Shown: positions 1 through 11,200, counted from the first letter of the stretch. The stretch is 64,000 nucleotides of DNA from Dactylorhiza incarnata (GCA_033032865.1 JAWHQI010000715.1:222961-286960), one strand, 5' to 3'. Notes: generated from the sequence alone by a model not told the origin. Numbers and translations are program-made.

Positions 1-31
1 AATGGACTTCTTTATCTCAGGATCATTGCAA

Positions 32-41
32 GCTGATACCA
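32..41 (-). promoter_or_regulatory. Primer-binding site of a chromovirus continuing left of the window
   Basis: On the minus strand these bases read TGGTATCAGC, close to the initiator tRNA-Met primer site (TGGTATCAGAGC) used by many plant LTR retrotransposons but two bases short. It lies two bases beyond the end of the LTR that occupies the next 4.4 kb. The internal region of this element therefore lies left of the window, and only its 5' LTR is seen. Confidence 0.6.
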
Positions 42-594
42 TTTGTAAGACCCCCTCCCGGAGCACAAGACACGACCGAGGGGAGTCTTATGCCCAGGAC
101 AGCCACCTTGCGGAAGTGCCAGGGCACGAGCTAGACTCCCCCACAAGACGCCTATCCTGCTGGCCAAACCAACTGAACAGCGCCAACCCATCAATAATGT
201 AAAAGCAAGAAGCCATATATTCACAATTAAGCAACAATGTCCAAACAGTACAAAAAGGACAGAAAGCTACACAACCTCCTGTATATCATCAGAGTATAAA
301 CTTGCCCTAAGGCTACATTCTAACCACTCGCTCAAATCTGCCGCCGACGGTAGCCAAGGTATCGTAATCACCAGCACTGTCACCCTGGCCTGGCTGTCCT
401 CCTGTGTAGTACGCTGATGCTCCTAAAAATAGTGGTGTAACAACTGTTAGTCATAAAGACTAAGTGGCTTCACATCCTCTCCCCCGACGACTCCAAGGCA
501 CCGGGCGGAAGGGAATGAAGAAAAGCTGCAATATAGTCAGTAGTAGCAAAAACAGGTGACAAGGAAAGATGTAATCATGACAGCTATATCGTGG

Positions 595-704
595 TATAAG
601 AAAGAACATCAAAAGAGAGCAGTTATAACATATGTTATAAGAGAGTACATCAAAAGAGAGCAGTTATAACATATGTATAAGAGAGTACATTAAAAGAGAG
701 CAGG
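595..704. repeat. Short tandem repeat, about 40-bp unit, in the LTR
   Basis: Two and a half consecutive copies of a unit containing ataagagagtacatcaaaag followed by gagcagttataacatatg, at about 595, 637 and 676. It lies in the downstream (U5-side) part of the long LTR. Confidence 0.7.
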
Positions 705-1078
705 ATCAATGACAGTGTATAAGAAGTTGAGCATATAATAATAGAATTTGAACTTAACTTATAAGGGTGCCCATACAAGCTTATAAGTTAAGGATCCGAG
801 CATAATGTAAACCATCATATAAAGGTGCCCATACAAGTTTATATGATGAGTTCCGATGCGGTGCAATGACATGATTATGTAATGATGAATGCAATGCAAT
901 GATTATGTAATGATACTCACCCATGCAATGTTGCTATGTCGACATAGACCTACAGTTCTCGCTTTTTGAGAGGTAGCTAACCACTCAGGCATCTCCCGTC
1001 GTGGCCAAACAGAGACAGTGGAATGAGCTCCTCCACTACTAGGAGGGTATGAACACTACTAGTCCTAGGCCTTTGTAT

Positions 1079-1510
1079 GCCTCGACGCTAAGAACACATA
1101 GCGGAGACCCCGCGTACTGCTCGCATCAAGCTGAGCCTTCAAGCACACAGAAGGGGACTTGGGTAGGTGAGCACCAAGAGTCCAACCCAACCGGTCTAGA
1201 GTCTAACTGCCGGCTTCTGTCGGTGTCACGACTAGCAAGCCCGTAGATCCTCCAAAAGTAATCCTCCAACCCGGATCATTACATCACCATGTGTAAACCA
1301 TGCATATTCATGTAATTCCCATGCACGTCCGTGCAATCAAGCACCCAGGGACTCACGGATGGAGCCTTCTTACCTTTCACATCATACCTATGTACGCCTC
1401 GACGCTAAGAACACACAACGGAGACCCTGCGTACTGCTCGCATCACACTGAGCCTTCAAGGACATAGAAGGGGACTTGGGTAGGTGAGCACCAAGAGTCC
1501 AACCCAACCG
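1079..1510. repeat. Pair of 115-bp direct repeats within the LTR
   Basis: Bases 1079-1193 and 1396-1510 are near-identical. Both start gcctcgacgctaagaacaca and end gagtccaacccaaccg, with only a handful of mismatches. About 200 bp of unrelated sequence lies between them. This is probably a segmental duplication inside the LTR. Confidence 0.8.
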
Positions 1511-3474
1511 AGTCCTGAACATTTCACCACAAGATATAACCATATCATATAATCCACACCAAACCATCAATGCTACTCATACCGAGTTGTCATGACTCTA
1601 TGCAGTAGCGTGTGTATAACATGGAAATTACCATACTAGATCATGTAGGACTACATGTACGCTTAACATCACGTTTCAAAAATCCTGGTCCAGATGAGCA
1701 CCTTAACCTCTCTTTTCAGCATAATAATTATTAGCGGCACGTTTAATTATGGATTCGTTCTAAAACCAAATCCACAGAAACTTCTACTATAAGTCATAAT
1801 TAATGCCGGAATCATTACCACCAAATTTCGACCTCATTGTATTATGCGATATGTATTTATGGTGCTCTACATTTATATGACCATTATAAACAATGCTAAG
1901 CACTTAGATCTCACCCAAAACCAATGTTACTTACCTTCACCATCAACTACACATGCCCTGTTTATGGTTCCACCTGAAACTAACAATTGAAGGTTCATTT
2001 AAGGAGTCATACCAATGGATATAAATCTTAAATCATTATCACAGGTCAATACTAGCATGTACATGATTTATACAAAATTTCGGCCCAAGCGGCCTTCACA
2101 TTCAGCATTTATATATCCTTCAAATTTATCAAATGAAACGACAATAACTTTAATACCACTTTTCCAAACATCATGAAATTCAACAGGGATCTACATATTG
2201 TTGTCACTCATATCTCCACCAATTTTCATGAGCATCCAACCAATATTTAAGAGAAATCCACAAAATACTGAGATCGGAAGTGTAATGACACAGTTTACTA
2301 AAACTGGAGTTCTGGGTGCTACAGTTGTCCAAAAATTATGATCCACACCATTTTGGAAAGCTGACATCAAGGGCTACAACATTCATTTTGATTCCTAAAC
2401 CTAGATCCAACCGGGTCCTATCTAAAATCTGCTCTGAAGTCAACTGCAGAAATCTGGACAGCAAAACAGCACGCACTTAACACCTCCCAGCTTTCTGGGT
2501 AGTCCACTCGACTGGACTTGTAGGGAGCAACAGGTCACTTCAGAAAACGAGTAACCTATCGTCGGAAAGCTCATTCCGAGGGCTACAACTTCCATGTTGA
2601 GCCCGAGGTCTAATTCCAGTGGGGTCAAGCCTACAAATTGGCTCGAACCTAGTTGAGCACAATTTTACCCCTTAACAACCAAGTGCAATGTTATAAATTG
2701 AAAACTTCTTTAGCAAGGGGGCTATCATCACCTTTATCACACAATTACATAACTAACAACCCTAATTAACAGGGGATTTTTAAACAGGGAATTTACTCCT
2801 CATCTTTTCACATAAGAAATAATTTGAAACCCTACATAACAGGGGACTATTCATCATCTTCCCCAAAAAACAAAAGTTAGGTCATTACACCTTCTCCCAT
2901 CCAATACTCCCTCCATAGACCATGGATTTCAAAGAAATCAAATCCTATCCCTTCCTTTTGAAGAGAAGAAGTGATTGAAGGAACTTTCGCGGCAATCGGT
3001 GCCCTAACAAGAAAGATCCGGCTTGGTCTTTTCCTAGGAAACTCCATTAACTCACAAGCCAAGCTCTTTTGAGCTCAACACCTCTCCTAATTTTTCTCTA
3101 CGATCTAGCACCAAGGGAGAGGGGTCGAAAGTCACCTTATTTTCCATCCATGGTTCAAGCTCATCTTCATGGCAGCGGGGTGGTGGTCGGCCAAGCTCCA
3201 AATCCTTCTCCAAGCTTGCTCCTTCAAGAACCCTAAGTTGAAACCTTAAGGTGAGGGAAAAGAAGAAGAAGAAGAAGATGAAGAAGAATACTCTTCTGAC
3301 TCCATTATTCCAGCCCATTTGTCTAGGGGAGAAGGAGAGAGGGAGAGAAAGATAGAAAGAGAGATAAAAAGATAGCATTAATGACATTAAATGAAATTTC
3401 CATTTCCAAGGCATGTTGAAAATCGTCTGATTTCTCGGGAAAAGAAAGGGCCAGGCCGTTCGTCGAACGTCGTT
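1511..3474. other. Non-coding body of the long LTR
   Basis: AT-rich sequence without a supported gene. The part at 3240-3440 contains GAA/GAG-rich runs and (minus strand) a pyrimidine-rich leader, as expected for the R/leader portion of a chromovirus LTR. I see no clear TATA box. Confidence 0.5.
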
Positions 3475-3925
3475 CGATGAACTGAAGGTGAGCTGCGATC
3501 GACGAACAGACGGTGAGCTGCATTCGACGAACAGACGGTGAGCTGCGTTCGACGAACAGACGTTGAACTGTGTTCGACGAACTGGAGGTGAGCTGCGTTC
3601 GACGAAAAGATGGTGAACCGCGTTCGACGAACAGACGGTGAGCTGCGTTCGACGAACAGACAGTGAACTGCATTCGACGAACTGAAGGTGAGCTGCATTC
3701 GACGAACAGAAGGTGAACTGCGTTCGACGAACTGGAGGTGACCTGCGTTCGACGAACAGAAGGTGAACTGCGTTTGATGAACTGGAGGTGAACTGCGTTC
3801 GACGAACAGACAGTGAACTGCATTCGACGAACTGAAGGTGAGCTGCGTTCGACGAACTGGAGGTGAATAGAAGGTGAACTCGCTTGGACGAATAGAAGGT
3901 GAACTGCATTCGACGAATGGACGGT
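3475..3925. repeat. 25-bp tandem array with TTCGACGAA core (LTR U3)
   Basis: About 18 units with a regular 25-bp period; successive cgacga motifs fall at 3500, 3525, 3550, 3575 and 3600. A typical unit is gttcgacgaacagacggtga plus gctgc. The core TTCG-A-CGAA is a short imperfect dyad. In the element's own orientation it reads TTCGTCGAA. The array lies in U3, upstream of the presumed transcription start. It creates long but spurious minus-strand reading frames rich in SSNAVHLLFVERSSP-like repeats. Confidence 0.9.
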
Positions 3926-3973
3926 GAGCTGTGTTCGACGAAATAAAGACTCCGTTCGACGGGGGGACAAGTC

Positions 3974-4388
3974 TCACGCTAGCGTCGGCGGTAGTGTTAC
4001 CGTCGGGCGCTAGCTAACAGGAAGCAGATCCTTGCCAATCACCCCCAATTTTCTTCCCTAACAGCCCAGCTCCAAAACACTTACAGATTTCTCTCTTTAA
4101 TAATGGTTGGAACTTCATTTCTTTTCAAGTGAATGTATTCAATATGATTTTTGTCAACATTTATCATTAAGAGCCTCTTTTAACCTAACTATTAGGATCT
4201 CCAGATCCCACCTGGTCCGAGCATCTCTAAGTGACCCGTGTCACCCGAGGGGTCTAGTTCGAACTGGGATGCTACACTGTGCTACTTCGGTGTTGTGGCG
4301 AAGCACAATGCTACCCAAAACAGTCATTTCTCTAAATGACCACCATTATGTGGCGAAGGTCGGGTCGTGGTTTTCCTCTGACCCGACC
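3974..4388. repeat. Cluster of inverted dyads at the LTR outer end
   Basis: Several short inverted repeats are visible: ggtcgggtc (4359-4367) with gacccgacc (4380-4388), perfect 9-bp arms; gtcattt/aaatgac at 4323-4340; and gctagcg...cgctagc between about 3978 and 4014. They lie within the first 500 bp of the LTR, U3 territory. Confidence 0.6.
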
Positions 4389-4449
4389 TAATCTCCTACA
4401 AGGGTTCAACTGAACCAGATAGACCCAATTTTAAAGTTGGGATGTTACA

Positions 4450-5264
4450 GTAGCGGGCCACTTGCCTCCGATAGGCGGCGCTTTGTTGGGCTATCGCGTC
4501 CCTTACTTCTGTGATCAAGTCTAGGTTGTTGTGGAGCCGTTCTTCATTCTTCTCTGAATCGAAGGCCTAGACGCGAGAGCTGGTGAGACCGATGTCGATT
4601 GGAATGACGGCCTCGGACCCATAGCATTGGTTGAACGGTCTCTACCCAGTCGGGGTTCTTTCCGTTGTGCAATACGACCACAACACGCTTGGAGTTCATC
4701 CGCCCATTGCCCCCTGCCTCATGGAGGTGAGTTTTCAACCCTTTGAGAACGATTTGGTTGGTCACCTCTATCTGTTGGTTTGACTGAGGGTGTGCCACGG
4801 AGGTGTGCCTCAGCTCGATCTTTAGATCTTCACACATCTTTGTGAATGATTTACCTGTGAACTGCGTCCCGTTGTCGGCCATGATAATGGAGGGTATCCC
4901 AAAGCGACAAACGATGATTTTCTAGACAAACTTTTTTGTGTTGTCCTCGGTAATTTTGGCGAGGGGCTCCGCCTGGACCCATTTTGTGAAGTAGTCGATT
5001 GCCATAATGATGAATTTTCTCTGGCCGGTTGTGCTCAGGAGTGGACCTAAGATGTCGATCCCCCAGCGGGTGAAGGGCCACGGGCTCTGAATAGCTGTGA
5101 GGGAGGTCGGCGGTTGACGTGGTGTGTTGGCGTGGTGCTGGCACCCGGGGCACCGGCGGATGAATTCCTGCGCATCTTTTTGCAGCGTGGGCCAGTAAAA
5201 CCCTTGACGAAGTACCTTCATTGCTAGGCTCTTTCCCCAAGGTGCTCACCGCAAACTCCTCCAT
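4450..5264 (-). pseudogene. Tat integrase, broken and 3'-truncated
   Basis: Integrase inserts retrotransposon cDNA into the host chromosome. The minus strand shows the zinc-binding entry (FYWPTLQKDAQEFIRRCPGC, two of the four HHCC ligands), then the catalytic core with WGIDILGPL, ADNGTQF and later SVAHPQSN. The core is split over two frames near 4880-4920, so at least one frameshift lies between the first and second catalytic aspartates. After about 4560 a third frame gives the C-terminal run ERLHNNLDLITEVRDAIAQQ, which stops exactly where the foreign LTR begins. Those breaks and the truncation make it non-functional. Confidence 0.8.
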
Positions 5265-5559
5265 ACACCTCCCGTAGGGAGTACTCCGCCTCTTCTTCAG
5301 ATAGACACCTTAGAAGAGGTCCGTAGAATGCCCGCTTGTACAAGTCTCAGTTGATGATGGTGAAAGATGCTGCTCGCAGGAGGGTCAACCGTGCCTGTGC
5401 GCGATCATTGGGGAGCTGTCCCTGCTCGAGGTAGTTCCTTATGGGGTGCATCCAAGATGCCCCGGACCTGTCAAGGGTGGCGATGTCCCAGGGCCCTTGG
5501 ATGCTTGGTACCCTGAGGTCTTCCACCCTTCGCCTTCTAGACTAGTACTGCACTGGGGA

Positions 5560-6573
5560 GGCCGCGAGCTTGGAGAGTCCGTCTGCTCAGGCGTTTTGCT
5601 CCCGGGGGATGTGGAGAAGTTGCCATGAAGGGAATCTTTGGATACAGTCCCGAGCGTAGGCGTGGTATTGTGCCATTTGGTCATGCTTTGCTTCAAAATC
5701 TCCGTTGACCTGCGACACGACTGGCTGGGAGTCGGTGTAGACTGTCAGGCTTGTAACTCCGCAGCTCCAAGCATGTCAAAGGCCGGCAATCAGAGCCTCG
5801 TACTCCGCAACATTGTTCGTGACGTGGAACTTCAGCCTAACTCCGTACTCCAGCATTTATCCCTCCGATCTTATCAACTGCATACCTGATCCCACGCCTT
5901 CCCCTCCTGATGCTCCGTCCACATATAGCACCCAGGGAACCACTACTGGTGTCTCGCTTGGCGCCGGCTCCGCGATGGTACATTCCATAATGAAATCTGC
6001 AAGGACCTGCAATTTGATGTCTGGACGAGGGTGGAAGCGGATATCGATCTCGCCGATCTCGACAACCCACTTAACCAGTCTTCCCGAGGCTTCTGTCTTT
6101 TGAAGTATGCTTCGCAGCAGAAGCTGTGTTAGGACCTTTATGGTGTGAGCCTGAAAGTAGGGGCGAAGCTTTCTTGCCGAGAAGACCAAGGCCAGCGCCA
6201 TTTTTTCCGCTGCTGAATATCTCATCTCTGCACCGGCGAGGACCTTGCTGAGATAGTAGATCGGCCACTGGACGCCTCCTTCATCCCTTACAAGCACCGA
6301 GCTAAGTGCGGTGGACGACACTGCCAAGTACAAAAGTAAGTCTTCCCCTGGATCCGGCCTCGATAACAGTGGCGGAGCCGCCAGGTGTTGCATGAGGAGG
6401 TTGAAAGCTGCCTGACACACGTCTGTCCGCTGAAATCCGGAGTTTCGGGCCCCATGGAGGGCTTTGAAGAAAGGAAAATACTTGTCTCCCATGCGGGCCA
6501 GCAACTGAGAGAGGGCCGTGATTCTTCCGTTCAGCCGCTGGACCTCCTTGATCGAGCGAGGGGGGCCAGGCAC
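5560..6573 (-). pseudogene. Tat RT thumb, RNase H and second (archaeal-type) RNase H
   Basis: RNase H degrades the RNA strand during reverse transcription. The frame at 5857-6573 holds the RT connection (RSIKEVQRLNGRITALSQ) and the first RNase H, with YYLSKVLAGAEMRYSAAEKMALAL. It then holds the start of a second RNase H, WVLYVDGASGGEGVGSG. In another frame at about 5560-5700 the end of that second domain is legible (QLLHIPREQ, ADGLSKLAAS) with an in-frame stop. A duplicated RNase H of this kind is characteristic of Tat/Ogre gypsy elements. Stops and frame changes show it is decayed. Confidence 0.8.
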
Positions 6574-6733
6574 TCCAATGCATTGATTTTCTTTGGGTTT
6601 GCCTCTATTCCGCGGTGTGTCACCATAAAACCCAGGAATTTTCCATCTTGTAGTGATGTAGTACTTTGAAACATTCCCCTAGGTGTTCCAGGTGCCGGTG
6701 GCACCTGGTGCTCTTTACTAGCATGTCATCCAC

Positions 6734-7408
6734 TTATACCTCCATGGTTATTTTGATGAGTTCCTTGAAGGCTTTGTTCATTAATCTTTGATATGTGGCG
6801 CCGACATTTTTGAGTCCGAAGGGTATGACCCGATAGTAGTAGGTGCCCTTGTCTGTGCAGAAAGCTGTGTGATCCTCATCCGCGGGATCCATGTGAATTT
6901 GATTGTACCCCGAGTACGCGTCCATGAAACTCAGCAGTTCGTGTCTGATGGTAGCGTCCACAAGTTGGTAGATCCGGGGTAGCGAAAAGCTGTCCTTTGG
7001 GCATGCTTGATTCGGGTTGCTATAGTCGACACACATCCTCCATTTCCTGGATGCCTTCTTTACCATGGCGGCGTTGGCCAACCACGCCGGGTACTTCACC
7101 TCTCGGATGAACCTTGCCTTTAAGAGTTTATCGAGATCCTCCTCGATCGCCAAGAGACGTTGCGGTGCGAAGCTCATTTTCTTCTGCACCGCAGGGCGAC
7201 ACAGTGGGTTGATGTTCAGCAAATGTGATATCACATCTGTGTCGATCCCCGACATGTTCTCCGGGCTCCAAGCAAAGATGTCACTATTCCTGCGGAGGAA
7301 AGACATTATTTCCTCCTTCTCCTCCTGGGTCAGCAAGGACCCTACGCACACCTCCCAAGATGGGTCAGACGGAAAAAGGGGAGCGTGCACTAGACCTTCG
7401 ATGGGCAC
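6734..7408 (-). pseudogene. Tat reverse transcriptase, stopped inside the YVDD motif
   Basis: The fingers and palm of a gypsy reverse transcriptase are readable: SDIFAWSPENMSGID, FIREVKYPAWLANAAMVKK, WRMCVDYSNPNQACPKDSF, LLSFMDAYSGYNQI and IPFGLKNVGATYQRLMNKAF. The frame ends at 6734-6736 with TAA in place of the tyrosine codon of the catalytic YVDD; the following bases encode VDDMLVKS. The premature stop in the active-site motif alone would kill the enzyme. The upstream linker to the protease (7410-7770) is out of frame and degraded. Confidence 0.85.
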
Positions 7409-7774
7409 TCCCAGCTGTGCTGAGGTCTCGCCATGAAGGTCGAAATCGTCAATGTTTGTATGTTGTAGCGCGGGCTGCCATGGGTAACTCTACGTGGTAT
7501 GCCCGTGCGGCCTCATGATCTCCTCGTGCAACGCCAATGCCCCACGGGGTCGGAAACCTCAAAGTGAGATGTATAATTGAGGGGATCGCCTTGAACGCAA
7601 CATGTGCGGGCCTCCCAAATATTGCGTTATATGGGGAGGTGAAGTCTATGATCGCGAACCGAAGAAGCTAGTGCGACTGACAGTGCGGTCCGCTGAAGGT
7701 GACGGGGAGTGTTATCGTCCCTCGAACTACGGCGTGAGGCTCCTTGAGGTTGCTAACAATGCCCGACGAGGGGC

Positions 7775-8023
7775 TTAAGTTCCTTCCCCCAACCCCATCT
7801 TCTGCAGCATCTGAAGAAATATCACATTGACGGGGCTCCCAAAGTCGACCAAGATTCTTTTTACCCGAAAGCTTGGGTCTCCGATGTCGGCGGTGATTAC
7901 AAAAGGGTTGTGATGAGGGAACTGAACCCCCTCCAGGTCCTCCTTGTCGAACGTGATTGCGGGTTCCCCTCTTGCCCTCTTCGGGCATCGGGTCTCGTCG
8001 CCGGATGCAGGCGATGTATCCAT
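7775..8023 (-). pseudogene. Tat gag start fused to protease; gag body deleted
   Basis: From the ATG at 8023 about 82 codons are open. The first dozen (MDTSPASGDETR) look like a gag N-terminus. The rest runs into the region just before the protease (DLEGVQFPHHNPFVI) and the protease itself (RILVDFGSPVNVIFLQ). The expected active-site triplet D[ST]G reads DFG here, so the catalytic motif is altered. A full Tat gag exceeds a thousand bases; nearly all of it is absent, apparently by internal deletion. What lies between 7410 and 7774 is a non-coding remnant in which I see no motif. Confidence 0.7.
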
Positions 8024-8071
8024 GTCTCCTCGGCGATCTTCTAGTTTCCCTGGTGATTGCTGGGAACTTTT

Positions 8072-8087
8072 CCCACATACGACGCCA
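8072..8087 (-). promoter_or_regulatory. Tat primer-binding site
   Basis: Minus strand reads TGGCGTCGTATGTGGG immediately after the LTR end (CCGCAACA) and two spacer bases. This resembles the TGGCGCCGTCTGTGGG-type start of the internal region that I recall from Tat-lineage elements. The priming tRNA was not identified. Confidence 0.55.
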
Positions 8088-8647
8088 ATTTGTTGCGGAT
8101 TGCTCGGGGCCTTCGATAGATCGTGCAACTTGACAGCCTTAGTCCGCTAACGCCCGAACGTGCAAACAGATAAAAAGTCTCCTGAAAGACCGAGTCCAAA
8201 AGTTGATGATGTGAAAAACCCACAATCGGGGTGAAAAACCACGCGGTCGGAGCTGTGCCGACCTAAATTCCACTATGATGTGCGTTCCTTTTACATGCTT
8301 ATTCTTGAGAGAGCGAGGGAGACAGGCCGCAACTCGTTATAATGACGGGAGTAAGAGAGAGAGTTTTTTTCCTTGCTCCTTCACGAGCTTGCCCCCCGAG
8401 TCCAAGCTTCAGTCGTTCCACTACGAGCCTGTAACTCCTTAATTGGTCCGCCAATAGTGAGCTCCAAGTCTCCAAGCGACGGTCTGCGGACAGTAAACTC
8501 CAAGTCTCCAAGCAATGGTCTGCGAACAATAAACTCCAAGTTTCCAATATGTAGAGAGAGAAGATGGAGGTAGAGAGAGAGAGAGACATGAAAAGAGGGG
8601 ATTAGAGCTCCAAGCCAAAAGTGAAGAAATGAATAACCCAATGGGGT

Positions 8648-8657
8648 CTATTTATAG
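8648..8657 (-). promoter_or_regulatory. TATA box of the Tat LTR with upstream dyad
   Basis: Minus strand CTATAAATAGA. Directly upstream are the inverted arms ggtccggta (8672-8680) and taccggacc (8696-8704), perfect 9-bp arms separated by 15 bp. Confidence 0.65.
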
Positions 8658-8808
8658 GCTTTTGAAGGGGCGGTCCGGTAAATTTACCCGTTATATACCG
8701 GACCGGCCAATAGGAGGGCTCCGTTCGAGGCACATGGATCACCAAATCCCCAGGAAAGACGAAACCGCCCCTAACCCTTTTAGGGTTTCGAAGAGAGAGA
8801 GAGCGGAG

Positions 8809-8813
8809 ACGAC
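8809..8813. repeat. Target-site duplication acgac (copy 1)
   Basis: The five bases acgac before the LTR at 8814 are repeated at 24805-24809, directly after its other end. This shows 8814-24804 was inserted as one unit. Confidence 0.9.
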
Positions 8814-9848
8814 TGTTGGATCTGATGGCGCCCTTAGAGGGGGGTGAATAAGGGTTTTATGGAATTTAAATCTTATTTAAGTTTATCAGAGTCTAGGACT
8901 GAAGTTTCAAAAAATTATATAGAAAAATATATTTAAATATTCCAGATAGGATTGTAATGAAGATTCCTTTTTAAATAATTGAAACAAAACTTTTTGTTGA
9001 CTGTTGCTAACGCCTGACGTTAAGTCTTAACACTGGGCGTTAGCTCTCTAGAGAATATTCCTCAAAACAAAAAGATTGCCACGGTGATTTTACTTATGAA
9101 ATCTTAAATGAAACACAATTCCAGAAAATCAGAGATAATGAGAATAATTATTGTCTTTCAAAGATAATTATACAAATGTTAATTTTGATACATTGATGAA
9201 AATAGAAATTAAAACATTCTTGAAGAGGAAATAAAATCAATTGAATAGAACATTAAAAGACATGATTTTATTTCATAATAAATTGAATACACAAATTTTT
9301 AATTTCTATAACGCTAGAAATCAAGGCGAAAATATGTAAAAACACTTTTTGTTGTTTCACCGGTCCTTCTCCCAAGGACCGGTTGGCTATAACATATCTA
9401 TCCCCAAATAAGGCCTCTAGCCACCCCCTAGATCTACCCTCGACCTAGTCGCCACGCACAAGGCGGTGAATTACCCCCTAAGCCTCACAAGGACCTAGTC
9501 GCCAACACAAGGCGAATTTACCCACGGAATCCTTCCCGGAATCCGACGTTCTCACCGAACGATTTCTCCACACAAAATACAAAAAGGAAAAATAAAAGAT
9601 TACAAGATAAGTAAAGAGAAACTCCCCAAGAAATTCTGAAGGTGAAGATGAAGTCGATGTAGAAGTTGGCGTTCTTGAAACGATCGTCCTTCGTATGAAA
9701 TATGCGTTGTAGACCTTCTCCTTCAAAATTTTCTTTAGATCTTCATGTTAGCCCAAGGGAGATCCCTTAATTATTGTACACGAACCTCTCTCCAAAGTAT
9801 CAAAATTCTGGAATCATTTCTTGTCCATTTGAATGAGAGGAGCTGTAC

Positions 9849-9859
9849 TTTTAAATAGC
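9849..9859 (-). promoter_or_regulatory. TATA-like box of the Sirevirus LTR
   Basis: Minus strand GGCTATTTAAAAG, followed by the GC-poor leader toward 9780. The 20-bp dyad array lies about 110 bp upstream. Confidence 0.5.
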
Positions 9860-9960
9860 CTCGGAAGCTAACGCTCAGTGTTAAGATCGTGGCAGTTTGT
9901 GGATTCAACGCGGGCGTTAAGGGTCAACGCTGGCGTTGAGTCGTTCTCCTTCAAATTCGT

Positions 9961-10190
9961 CGATTGCCCTTCTCATTTCGTCGAACGCAGGTCCAGTTCG
10001 TCGAACGCAGGTCCAGTTCGTCGAACACAGGTCCAGTTCGTCGAACGCAGGTCCAGTTCGTCGAACGCAGGTCCAGTTCGTCGAACGCAGGTCCAGTTCG
10101 TCGAACGCAGGTCCTGTTCGTTGAACGCAGGTCCTGTTCGTCGAATGCAGGTCCTGTTCGTCGAACGCAGTTTCTTCAGGCGTAATTTCG
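9961..10190. repeat. 20-bp tandem array with TTCGTCGAA core
   Basis: About ten units of gttcgtcgaacgcaggtcca with an exact 20-bp period; the last few units vary (tcctgttcg). It lies in U3, upstream of the TATA-like box. The right LTR keeps only about one unit (24420-24450). It produces spurious frames reading SSNAGPVRRTQVQFVERR. Confidence 0.9.
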
Positions 10191-10299
10191 TCGAACGGAG
10201 AGCAAAGTTCGTCAAACGGCTAGCACCGGCGTTAAGTACTAACGCCTAGCATTGTCTCAGCCTTCTCTCTGCCTTCTCAACGGATTTCTTCTCGATGAC

Positions 10300-10304
10300 A
10301 TTTC
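10300..10304. repeat. Target-site duplication atttc (copy 1)
   Basis: The bases atttc precede the nested element and recur at 18154-18158. The uninterrupted sister LTR at about 24576 reads gacatttcttctcgac, which confirms the empty-site sequence. Confidence 0.95.
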
Positions 10305-11200
10305 TGTTGGGTTTTCTACAACCATACATCATATGTAGGCGCAGCGAAAATAAAGAGAACAACCCAAAAGAGTTTGGATCGGGTAATGAACATTGAATCA
10401 AGAAGTAATCAAAATTACTGGGCATAAATTACCTTAGTGGAGTTGGATCGAATCCAACCTAGGTGCTCCAAGAAGAAGAGTCCTGTCGTCGGCTGTGCGA
10501 GAGTCCTTACGTAGAATAACGTCTACGTCTCTGCAGCAGTCCACACGAGCCGGGAGAAATACGACTGCACCTTGCACTTCCACGAACTGCTAGGTTCGCT
10601 CCAGGAAGAACAATCACGGCGACGATCGCCGGCGATGCGATCTGCGTAGGCGAGCGAAGCAGAACTTCTTCCGTCGACTAGGGTTCGGGAGGCGGAACAC
10701 TTCCATCGGGCGAACTTCCTGTTTGCGTAACCCCCTATTGAACCCTTAAAACAAGTCCTATTTATACCCGAAGCATAAGCAGACCTAAAAGAATCGCTAT
10801 CCACAGACCACATAAAATTGGGGTTTCTGGAACAATTCATCGGGTATCAGCATTCGTCAAGTTTCCACGAATCATATTCGACGAATTCTGACGAATCATA
10901 CTCGACGAATTCCGACAGCAACATTTGTCCGGTTTAGGGTTTCTGGAACAATTCGTCGGGTATCAACATTCGTCGAGTTTCTACGAATCATATTCGACGA
11001 ATTTCGACGAATCATACTCGACGAATTCCGACAGCAACATTTGCCGGACCCCATTCTGTATGGTGATTGGTAACCTTTACCAACACAGTCAATCTTCCAA
11101 CTTCTCCACATGCTCTTATGTACGACCCTGCAGGCTCATATCGCGTTGGCAGTGAGACTACATGTTTGACCACTTCTAGATCACAATGGTAACTCCAACA
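10305..11200 (-). mobile_element. 3' LTR of the nested copia
   Basis: Begins tgttgggttttctac and ends ggtaactccaaca on the plus strand; the TGTTGG/CCAACA ends are inverted repeats. A TATA box (minus GTATAAATAG, about 10758-10767) lies downstream of a dyad-rich tract at 10835-11040. There, attcgtcga and tcgacgaat arms recur in two tandem blocks of about 110 bp. Confidence 0.95.

Larger units (their letters stand above)
44..4449 (-). mobile_element. Long 5' LTR of a Tekay-like Ty3/gypsy chromovirus
   Basis: On the minus strand this segment begins TGTAACATCCC at 4449 and ends GGGTCTTACA at 44, giving TG...CA ends with a 5-bp terminal inverted repeat (TGTAA/TTACA). A tRNA-Met-like primer site follows directly. 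The 4.4-kb length suits the long LTRs of the Tekay/Del lineage; that lineage call is inference because no coding region is in view. The LTR interrupts the integrase reading frame of the Tat element at 4450, so it is younger than that element. The target duplication cannot be checked because the other LTR is outside. No convincing gene is seen in it; the long minus-strand frames at 3052-3977 are produced by a 25-bp tandem repeat. Confidence 0.7.
4450..8813 (-). mobile_element. Tat-lineage Ty3/gypsy element, gag-deleted, both sides interrupted
   Basis: A minus-strand gypsy element with, in order, LTR, primer site, protease, reverse transcriptase, RNase H, a second (archaeal-type) RNase H, and integrase. 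The dual RNase H marks the Tat/Ogre group. The integrase is cut at 4450 by the Tekay-like LTR. The LTR is cut at 8813 by the Sirevirus-type element and resumes at 24810-25155. All domains carry stops or frameshifts, so it is inactive. The gag gene is almost entirely missing between the primer site and the protease. Confidence 0.85.
8091..8813 (-). mobile_element. Tat LTR, inner part (resumes at 24810)
   Basis: The LTR ends (minus strand) with CCGCAACA at 8091, just before the primer site. It contains a TATA box, an AG/CT-rich transcribed leader at 8540-8600, and a pair of inverted arms upstream of the TATA box. It is split at 8813/24810 by the Sirevirus-type element. Together with 24810-25155 it would be about 1.07 kb. 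The purine repeats and the paired ccaagtctccaagc motifs at 8465-8540 are part of this LTR and are not genes. Confidence 0.65.
8814..10304 (-). mobile_element. Sirevirus left (3') LTR, first part
   Basis: Homologous to 23754-24804. It starts TGTTGGAT at 8814 and is broken at 10304 by the nested copia; the last 228 bp lie at 18159-18386. Joined length is about 1719 bp versus 1051 bp for the right LTR, because the right copy lost an internal segment matching about 9431-10127. It carries several taacgcc/ggcgtta dyads (9010-9050, 9868-9935, 10208-10245) and the 20-bp tandem array. Confidence 0.85.

Noticed and set aside
3052..3977. Long minus-strand open frames with repeated SSNAVHLLFVERSSP-like residues
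   Set aside because: They are translations of the 25-bp tandem array, whose period keeps several frames open; three overlapping frames show the same repeats.
9878..10249. Frames with repeated SSSNAGPVRRTQVQFVER
   Set aside because: Produced by the 20-bp LTR tandem array; open on both strands and in several frames.
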